IMG/VR virus record: IMGVR_UViG_3300009700_000008
Span: 1 to 22,217 of that record
DNA length: 22,217 nt
Source of the DNA: a virus
Reading direction: 5' to 3' (one strand)
The notes under the pieces were generated by a model that searched no databases, had not been told where the DNA came from, and worked only from the letters and a program-made list of their open reading frames with translations. Made by a program: the position numbers and the translations under genes. Positions 14,906-20,162 of the stretch are shown in pieces. The stretch's first letter is position 1. The number at the start of each line of letters is the position of its first letter.

Positions 14906-15894
14906 CACCAGATCACCATCGGCCCGCTGCCGATCACCCGGGCCATCGTAGCCAACGTCTGGCCATAGCGAGTAAGGTTCCAAGCACCCCAATCCTTCAA
15001 TGATTCAAGCACCTGATAACCGACACTTACGTCACCAACGCTCTTCGAGGTCTGGATGCCACCGGCCAAACCTTGTGCTGCGATGGCCGCCCCACTTACC
15101 GGTGACACTGAGGTGAACGTCTGCTGTTGCACCGGCCAGGTGACGTACAACTTGGCACCACCAGGTGTGGCCACCGCAAAGGTGATCTGATTCCCGACCA
15201 ACGTGTAATCCACGCCAGGAACCTGGAACACACCGTTGACGGTAAGTGACTGAAGCGAACCACCAGGCGGCGCACCGCTTAACGCGTAGACCGTACCCGG
15301 AACCGTACCCACCGGTATCTCACCGTGGATGGCCGTCATCAGCTGACTGAGCACCTCGGTGGCATCACTTTGCGCGTACAGGGTAAGGTAATGTGCGATG
15401 AACAAGCCCATCCCAACCAGCCATTGTTCCTGCCACCGTGCGAACTGCAAGCTGGCGTAGGCCAGGTTCAAATAAAGCTGGATCACCGTCATCGGAACTG
15501 GTGGTGACTGGTACACCTGCAGTGCAATGATGCCACTAACGGTGGCGACGTTGTTCACCGTAATCGTGTTATTGCCCAAACCGGTAACGACCGTTCCTGG
15601 CGGAAAATTTTGTGACCGCAAGAACTGGCCGAGGACGAAGCCGGTCAAGCTAGGTACGACGATCGTGCTTGATCCGGCCACCGTTACGCAGTTGGCAACC
15701 GTCGTCGGCAAACCAAAGAACTTTGGGTGGAAGCTCAAAAAGTCATCCAGTGCGTAGGGTGGGTTCTGCCCGAAGACGAGATTGGTGCCGGCGTTGATCA
15801 GGCTACCAGGACCGGCAGACCAAAACTCCTGCCCGGCCCCCCAGGCGGTCTGGAGCCACGCTTGAAAGTTGGGCCAGGTGTTCCAATTACCCAC
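14905..15894 (-). CDS. DUF4054 head-tail connector with two inserted modules
   Basis: I place the start at GTG 15894 (329 residues) because AAGGAG ends seven bases upstream; GTG 15912 would put that SD inside the gene. The core matches DUF4054 connectors: LDDFLSFHPKFFGLPTT, then IQLYLNLAYASLQFARWQEQ and GLFIAHYLTLYAQSD, and the late KSVGDVSVGYQVLESLKDWG and NLTRYGQTLATMARV. Two modules interrupt it: a GTVVTGLGNNTITV-type beta unit (about residues 69-127) between the first two core segments, and a VPGTVY unit (about 191-255) between the LYAQSD helix and the end of the core. Family members are usually near 140 residues; this one is far larger because of these insertions and linkers. The protein would form the ring below the portal. 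Confidence 0.85.
   Translation of the reverse strand: MGNWNTWPNFQAWLQTAWGAGQEFWSAGPGSLINAGTNLVFGQNPPYALDDFLSFHPKFFGLPTTVANCVTVAGSSTIVVPSLTGFVLGQFLRSQNFPPGTVVTGLGNNTITVNNVATVSGIIALQVYQSPPVPMTVIQLYLNLAYASLQFARWQEQWLVGMGLFIAHYLTLYAQSDATEVLSQLMTAIHGEIPVGTVPGTVYALSGAPPGGSLQSLTVNGVFQVPGVDYTLVGNQITFAVATPGGAKLYVTWPVQQQTFTSVSPVSGAAIAAQGLAGGIQTSKSVGDVSVGYQVLESLKDWGAWNLTRYGQTLATMARVIGSGPMVIW
15130..15324 (-). repeat. VPGTVY module, copy in connector
   Basis: This unit encodes about 65 residues: GEIPVGTVPGTVYALSGAPP, then SLTVNGVFQVPGVDYTLVG and NQITFAVATPGGAKLYVTWP. The other copies lie at 13742-13936 and 974-1171. The DNA has diverged, while the protein skeleton is clear. Confidence 0.85.
15514..15690 (-). 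repeat. GSGIP-type beta module, copy in connector
   Basis: The unit encodes VAGSSTIVVPSLTGFVLGQF, then FPPGTVVTGLGNNTITVNN and TVSGIIALQV. It follows the common scheme strand, G-x-GIPPGT-V, N-TITL-N-A-T, strand. Related copies are at 17724-17900 and 601-768. Confidence 0.7.
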
Positions 15895-15915
15895 GATGCG
15901 GCTCCTTTCCACCTT

Positions 15916-15929
15916 GGTAGGTTTCTACC
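15916..15929 (-). promoter_or_regulatory. Leader hairpin before the connector gene
   Basis: The minus strand has GGTAG-AAAC-CTACC, a perfect five-pair stem ending a few bases before the AAGGAG ribosome site. Its role is unknown; it may set translation or RNA stability. Confidence 0.4.
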
Positions 15930-15955
15930 CTCCCCAGGTCCTAGAAATGCCCCTA

Positions 15956-15973
15956 AGTGGCTGTGGTGCCACT
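15956..15973 (-). promoter_or_regulatory. Intergenic hairpin between small head gene and connector
   Basis: The minus strand has AGTGGC-ACCACA-GCCACT, a perfect six-pair stem. A T-run lies before it, not after, on the transcribed strand, so it is not a normal terminator for these genes. It may be an RNA processing or stability element in the 105-base leader of the connector. Confidence 0.4.
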
Positions 15974-15999
15974 AAAAAGCCCCTTTAAGGCAGATCTTG

Positions 16000-16368
16000 C
16001 TAGGCTGCCACGACTCCCTTGCCCCTGCCCTTACGCGAGAAGCCCTCACCGATTGGTTTCTCAGGTTGGATGCCCAGTGGCAGAGGTGGCGCAGCCCGCT
16101 GCGCTTCGGCCGCGATCTCATCCTCGGTCTTGCCAGGCGCCGTGGCCTTAAGCTCCGCCTCCATCGCCTTCCTGGCCGTCTTGGTTGGCGGGGTGAGATT
16201 GATAATGCTCTTGTCCTTGATACCATGCGCATAGGTAAGTGTGTTGACGACCCAATCAGGGACCGGCACCGGGCCGTTGCCACTGGGAATGGCGTTGTAC
16301 CGCTTGCTTATACCGTCAGTGGTAGTGAAGAGAAAAAGATGCGATCGCTTGAAGAATAAACTCAACAT
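16000..16368 (-). CDS. Small protein of unknown function next to the capsid gene
   Basis: I place the start at ATG 16368 (122 residues) because AAGGAGGG lies nine bases upstream; the longer frame from 16434 would contain this SD inside it. The N-terminus is hydrophobic/basic (MLSLFFKRSHLFLF), the middle has PDWVVNTLTYAHGIKDKSII and NLTPP, and the rest is charged with a Gly/Lys-rich end (FSRKGRGKGVV). Small proteins with a DWV-NT--Y-HGIKDKSI pattern often lie behind DUF2184 capsid genes, but their role is not known to me. A minor head protein or connector-assembly factor is possible. The SD is part of a hairpin also seen before the tail chaperone gene. Confidence 0.72.
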   Translation of the reverse strand: MLSLFFKRSHLFLFTTTDGISKRYNAIPSGNGPVPVPDWVVNTLTYAHGIKDKSIINLTPPTKTARKAMEAELKATAPGKTEDEIAAEAQRAAPPLPLGIQPEKPIGEGFSRKGRGKGVVAA

Positions 16369-16377
16369 GGTAAGGTT

Positions 16378-16391
16378 CCCTCCTTGCAGGG
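16378..16391 (-). promoter_or_regulatory. Hairpin at the ribosome binding site of the small head gene
   Basis: The minus strand reads CCCT-GCAAGG-AGGG, with the SD in loop and stem. The 14 bases are identical to 10352-10365 before the tail chaperone. It is a candidate translational control element. Confidence 0.5.
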
Positions 16392-16526
16392 GTGTTGCTG
16401 CCGCGCAGGCACGGGGCTGACACTCCCAGCCCAACGAAAGGCGGCAAGGAGCGCTTCGTTAAGGGCCAGGGTCCTGAAACGCCCCGGCCCGCGCGACGGG
16501 TTAAGCACGCAAAGCGCGCGCGAAGT
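16392..16526 (-). other. Intergenic spacer after the major capsid gene
   Basis: This 135-base GC-rich spacer is the longest in the window. The minus strand has one short stem (CCCG-TCGCG-CGGG, near 16488-16500) but no T-run, so no normal terminator is supported. I see no promoter boxes either. Longer spacers after capsid genes may adjust the level of downstream messages. Confidence 0.4.
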
Positions 16527-17603
16527 TTAGATTCCATCCGCGTAGAGCATCGTGGTGGTCCGCTTGAAGATCACCTGTCCGATGCAGCCCACGTAGGCTG
16601 TCTCGTAGGCGCCACCGGCGCGGGTGGTGGGAACGGTCATGGCCTTGGTCATCACCTGGGGAATGCGGAGATACAAGGACTTCTTGCTGTTCTTGTAAAA
16701 CACCCCGCGGTCCAGGCCGTTACCAAGTTGACCCACCGGTGAGGAGTTGCCGTAACCCTGACCGGTGATCCAGGGATTTGGTAACGAGTTGATCTTGAAG
16801 GCCACACCATGATGCGGTGCGACGCAGTTCTTCTCCACGTACTCGATGATGGACATCGCCACAGGCACGCCGGCAATAGCCTGCGGCTGAGTGAGAACGG
16901 CAAACTGCGCGTAGGGTATGAGCAAGCGGTCAGCCATGCCCTCCTGCGCCGCGTAGCCGCTGTTCTCCACGGTGTTGTTAAGAGCCGTGTTGATATCCGT
17001 GAGAATTTCACCGGGTGTCTTCTTGGCCCACGTAGTGAAGGTGCTCGCCCCCGCCGGCACGACGGTGGAAGGCACGTAGGGATTGTTGATCAGCGCGGCG
17101 CCGCCCAGGAATCCTGCATAAGTGACGAAGTCCAGAGCCTTGACCCAGTTGGTCTCGACCGCGTTCTCGTACAGCTCCTGCAGACTGAAGGGTGGTGCCT
17201 GGCCGGTGCGGGTTGCGAACTCCATGCGCTGGAGGTCCACCCAAGTAATGGTGATGCCCATGGCCCAGATGTACGTGTTCCAGATGCCCTTCTGGATGTC
17301 GGCTTGCGCCTCAGGCAGTTCGGTGTTGTTGGTTCCTTGGAGGCCATAGAACTGTGTGCCCGTGGTGCCATAGTTGCTGGCCCACGCACTGAGGAACTGC
17401 GGGAAGCCGCCGCCCGTCTCCACCGTGATGTCCCGGGGATGAGTGACGGCCTGCAGCGGTTCTACCAGGTCCGTGTCGATGAGCTCCAGTTGGCTCTGAA
17501 GGAAGGCCATGCCGGAAGCGCCCGCAGCGTCGAACGCCTGCGCACGATTCCCGCCCGGATATCCGTAAGAGCCACGAGTAGGTTCAAGCATTTTACGTGT
17601 CAT
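16527..17603 (-). CDS. Major capsid protein (DUF2184 / PF09950 family)
   Basis: This 358-residue protein starts at ATG 17603 with AGGAGA upstream. Its pattern is that of DUF2184 capsid proteins (HK97 fold): FLQSQLELIDTDLVEPLQAV, a conserved WASNYGTTGTQFYG, then AQADIQKGIWNTYIWAMGIT and the segment TWVDLQRMEF. The helix LQELYENAVETNWVKALDFV, GYAAQEGMADRLLIPYAQFA and the final VPTTRAGGAYETAYVGCIGQ also fit. The protein has little or no removable N-terminal scaffold, so the neighbouring scaffold-like gene should serve that need. The gene lies between cement and connector-side genes. This is one of the surest calls. Confidence 0.92.
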   Translation of the reverse strand: MTRKMLEPTRGSYGYPGGNRAQAFDAAGASGMAFLQSQLELIDTDLVEPLQAVTHPRDITVETGGGFPQFLSAWASNYGTTGTQFYGLQGTNNTELPEAQADIQKGIWNTYIWAMGITITWVDLQRMEFATRTGQAPPFSLQELYENAVETNWVKALDFVTYAGFLGGAALINNPYVPSTVVPAGASTFTTWAKKTPGEILTDINTALNNTVENSGYAAQEGMADRLLIPYAQFAVLTQPQAIAGVPVAMSIIEYVEKNCVAPHHGVAFKINSLPNPWITGQGYGNSSPVGQLGNGLDRGVFYKNSKKSLYLRIPQVMTKAMTVPTTRAGGAYETAYVGCIGQVIFKRTTTMLYADGI

Positions 17604-17630
17604 GGTTCCAGGTTCTCCTCGTGTCTAGGG

Positions 17631-18437
17631 TTAGGCCGCTTGGCGGACCTTGATGGTCACTTCCAAGATGCTGTTGGCGTCGACGTAGCCGGTGCGCGCG
17701 ACCACGGTAGGCAGCGCGACCAGGTTGCTGAAGGTGACAGCCTGCCCAGCAATTACGTCCAGGATAAGGGCCTTGCTGAGCGTTGCTGTGCCGGCGGTGT
17801 ACACCGTCACGTAGGTGCCTGGCGCGATGCCCAAGCCGCTTACCACCTGGCCAGCCTGGATGTTAGCGTTGGTAATAGTCAGCGTGTTGGTGTTCACGGT
17901 CCCAGTCGGGGTGACGTCCGTAAACAGGTCGGTCGCCACAGGGGTGGCCTCCCAATCACCAACGAGACCGGCGGTAACGGCAGTGTTCAACACGACGCGG
18001 GTATAGATCTGGCTCCCCGCCACGGGCGCGCCGACGGACAAGAGGATGGTGGCCGAGCCACGCTCCAACACCTCAGCCATCTGGTTTGGCGCGTAGTAGC
18101 CAACCTGCAGAATGCCTGGTGTTTGCCCCGCAGGGTACGCTAACTGCGTCTGGACCTCACGCACCGCCATGCCACCAAACTGCGCAGCAACCAGTGCAAT
18201 GTTACTGGCGGCGGCATTGACAAAATCAGCTACCGAGGCCCAGTAACCACCCGAGTTGTTCTCAATCAACACGGCCGGGTCACCGAAGTTGAGGTTGAAG
18301 GTGCCTGAGACGCTCTGCTGCACGAGCTGGCGTGCCGCAATGACGCGCTCACCGAACCTGCTTACCGTGCCCGGAAAACCGAGATTGACACCAGTAACAG
18401 GAATGACTTGACCGAAGCTAACTGGATTCGGCGACAT
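17631..18437 (-). CDS. Capsid cement / decoration-like protein
   Basis: This 268-residue protein starts at ATG 18437; its SD (GGGAGG) overlaps the end of the protease/scaffold gene. The N-terminus (FGQVIPVTGVNLGFPGTVSR) and AVLIENNSGGYWASVADFVN, then VGYYAPNQMAEVLERGSATI, match proteins labelled structural cement (Gp24-like) in DUF2184 phages. They occupy the slot just before the capsid gene. Such proteins bind on the outside of the capsid lattice at local symmetry points and stabilise it. Residues 180-238 form an inserted GSGIP-type beta module, which could be displayed on the head surface. The C-terminus ANSILEVTIKVRQA closes the core. The family call relies on memory of related proteins and on context. 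Confidence 0.78.
   Translation of the reverse strand: MSPNPVSFGQVIPVTGVNLGFPGTVSRFGERVIAARQLVQQSVSGTFNLNFGDPAVLIENNSGGYWASVADFVNAAASNIALVAAQFGGMAVREVQTQLAYPAGQTPGILQVGYYAPNQMAEVLERGSATILLSVGAPVAGSQIYTRVVLNTAVTAGLVGDWEATPVATDLFTDVTPTGTVNTNTLTITNANIQAGQVVSGLGIAPGTYVTVYTAGTATLSKALILDVIAGQAVTFSNLVALPTVVARTGYVDANSILEVTIKVRQAA
17724..17900 (-). repeat. GSGIP-type beta module, copy in cement protein
   Basis: The unit encodes TVNTNTLTITNANIQAGQVV, then SGLGIAPGTYVTVYTAGTAT and LSKALILDVIAGQAVTFS, residues 180-238 of the cement protein. It matches the scheme seen in the connector and exported protein. Confidence 0.75.
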
Positions 18438-18440
18438 GGT

Positions 18441-19403
18441 CTACTTACCTCCCTTTGCGCGCTCATCGTAGTACGCTTGCACCTTTTCATCGCGCGTTGA
18501 CTGGCCGCTGCGCGCATCTGCCGCACGGCGGCGGTTAAGGTTGGGGTCCGTGCCCACGCTGCGATCACGTGCACGTGCACCGTCAGCAAAGGCGCCGTAA
18601 CTACCGGTCGTGGCCCGGCTACGACGGCGCAGTGTGCCCAGCGCGGTGTTGAACGCCCGCCGTACCGCCTGATCGTTGCTCCGAGCCACGAAGGGCCGAA
18701 GCATCTTCAGGGTCGCGGCTATGCCGTCGGCCGCACGAGCGCGGTCGTCAGCCCTGGCCCTGGGCTTACGGTCTGTGCAGCCACAGGCTGGGCAAGCCTC
18801 CTCGTCGTGGGCCGTGCCACAGTGCGCGCACTCCATCCCACCTTCCGAGGCGTCCTCGAGTGTGGCCTCACCGGATTCCAGGACCTTCTCCCCTGGTTGG
18901 GCCTCGGTGTCATGCCCGCGATCTTCAGCGTCCGGTTCCTCACCGGCACCGAGCAGCTCTTCGAGCTCGGCCGGATCGGCGTCCTCTTCCTGATGCTCAG
19001 GCTCGCCCTGCTCCTCGGTGAGAAGCTGGTCAAGCAGTCCACGTAGCGCCGGGATGTCGGTGTCCCGGCCACGCCGCCCACCCATGGCGTCGAGCAGGGT
19101 GTCCAGCGCATCGTGAGCAGCCTTCCGTTTGTCGTCGGTACGACGGTCATCTGACGGCCCCTGGTCCTGATCCACCGGGTCCATCTCGGGTGCGTCCTTA
19201 CCACGATGACGGTCGCGGCTGGTTGTAGTTTCAAACAGGTCCGGGCTGGTATCCCGGACCCTGTCACGGGTATGGCGGTCATCACTCTCGGCTGGAGGCA
19301 CCTGGTTGACAGCCTCAGCCGCCTCCGCCAACTTCTCTGGCTCTGCGTCGGTCGCGTACTGCTTAAGTCCCAGACCGAGTAGGTGCTTCAAGATGTTTGA
19401 CAC
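18441..19403 (-). CDS. Nested in-frame scaffold product (candidate)
   Basis: Within the protease gene, GTG 19403 has AAGGAG (19413-19418) nine bases upstream. Translation from it gives 320 residues starting VSNILKHLLGLGLKQY, exactly at the junction between protease domain linker and scaffold tail. Protease genes with an overlapping scaffold start are known (lambda C/Nu3). The start is well placed and its SD is better than that of many full genes here. Expression cannot be proved from sequence. Confidence 0.55.
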   Translation of the reverse strand: MSNILKHLLGLGLKQYATDAEPEKLAEAAEAVNQVPPAESDDRHTRDRVRDTSPDLFETTTSRDRHRGKDAPEMDPVDQDQGPSDDRRTDDKRKAAHDALDTLLDAMGGRRGRDTDIPALRGLLDQLLTEEQGEPEHQEEDADPAELEELLGAGEEPDAEDRGHDTEAQPGEKVLESGEATLEDASEGGMECAHCGTAHDEEACPACGCTDRKPRARADDRARAADGIAATLKMLRPFVARSNDQAVRRAFNTALGTLRRRSRATTGSYGAFADGARARDRSVGTDPNLNRRRAADARSGQSTRDEKVQAYYDERAKGGK

Positions 19404-20144
19404 GGGTTGCTTCTCCTTCTTCAAGGCGGTGGTTAATGGTGCGGTTGAGACGGACAACGATGCCGTCCCAGCATCTACGACAGGCTGGTCCGGCGGCGGT
19501 GACTCGGTAGTCGGTCTGGCGGCGGCATCCATGATCCGGACGTCATCACCAGCCCGACCCTTGGGAACGACGGCAAGGTGGTTACCAACCATGCCGACCT
19601 GCAAGATCTTATCGCCATCCTTGGCGATGCTGTAGTCGTAGCCCAGCGAGTTCTCACGGGCAAGCTTGTCCCGCACTTTCGCAACCAGCGGCTCACCGGA
19701 GATCACCAGGTCGGCAAGCAACGGCCAATCGCCAGAGGGCAGCGGCTCATCACCGCGGTGAACGTTCTGGATGTGACCCTTGGCGTACTGGTTGAAGGTG
19801 CCGGGCGTGATCCAGCTCGGAGGATGGTTGTCGCAGATGGGCCTGCCCTCTAGCGAGGCTATGAACTCAGGGGCGAAGACCTCTTCCTCGGGCCGATAGA
19901 GGTCGATGTTGGCGCTAGGATTGGACAGATCGACGCCCAACCGCCGCGCCGCCTCCTGGGGAAGGTCGCGAACCGCGTATTGCTGCCACCCGGTCCTGGC
20001 GATAGGACAGTTCTCGATCACCAGGCTGCCGTCATCCATTTGCCGGATGTTATCGGTCAGGGGCGAGGCCAGGTAGCCGTGGCCGGTGATCTCCAGGCTG
20101 TCGTCCTCGCTGGGGCCGACGTCAAACGCTAGGGTCTTAGGCAT
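18441..20144 (-). CDS. DUF2213 head maturation protease with scaffold-like C-terminus
   Basis: This 567-residue protein starts at ATG 20144 with AAGGA ten bases upstream. Residues 1-205 match DUF2213: NCPIARTGWQQY (45-56), then GRPICDNHPPSWITPG (100-115, with His107 a likely catalytic residue), and ENSLGYDYSIAKDG (164-177, Ser166), then GNHLAVVPKGRAG. From about 245 the protein is charged and largely disordered or helical, with an acidic block (376-415) and a late zinc-ribbon (Cys439, Cys442, Cys451, Cys454). Such tails act as scaffold for the prohead and are removed by the protease. An in-frame internal start at 19403 could give the tail alone. GKDA (315-318) matches the linkers of the gene upstream. 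The DUF2213 name is firm; catalytic residues are inferred. Confidence 0.88.
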   Translation of the reverse strand: MPKTLAFDVGPSEDDSLEITGHGYLASPLTDNIRQMDDGSLVIENCPIARTGWQQYAVRDLPQEAARRLGVDLSNPSANIDLYRPEEEVFAPEFIASLEGRPICDNHPPSWITPGTFNQYAKGHIQNVHRGDEPLPSGDWPLLADLVISGEPLVAKVRDKLARENSLGYDYSIAKDGDKILQVGMVGNHLAVVPKGRAGDDVRIMDAAARPTTESPPPDQPVVDAGTASLSVSTAPLTTALKKEKQPVSNILKHLLGLGLKQYATDAEPEKLAEAAEAVNQVPPAESDDRHTRDRVRDTSPDLFETTTSRDRHRGKDAPEMDPVDQDQGPSDDRRTDDKRKAAHDALDTLLDAMGGRRGRDTDIPALRGLLDQLLTEEQGEPEHQEEDADPAELEELLGAGEEPDAEDRGHDTEAQPGEKVLESGEATLEDASEGGMECAHCGTAHDEEACPACGCTDRKPRARADDRARAADGIAATLKMLRPFVARSNDQAVRRAFNTALGTLRRRSRATTGSYGAFADGARARDRSVGTDPNLNRRRAADARSGQSTRDEKVQAYYDERAKGGK

Positions 20145-20162
20145 TTGCTTTATGTCCTTCGA

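Noticed and set aside
15956-15973. Rho-independent terminator between small head gene and connector
   Set aside because: The stem is good, but on the transcribed minus strand the T-run is before the stem, not after, and the next gene would be cut off.
16369-16434. Longer start (16434) for the small head gene
   Set aside because: The added 22 residues would be translated from the SD/hairpin region, and no SD precedes 16434.
16809-18143. Long plus-strand frame (444 codons) opposite capsid and cement genes
   Set aside because: It is antisense to two clear structural genes, its translation is Arg/His/Gly-rich without domains, and it crosses a gene junction. It is a by-product of high GC and codon bias.
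20145-20162. Promoter between the modular gene and the protease gene
   Set aside because: Only 18 bases separate them and these hold the SD; no -35/-10 pair fits.
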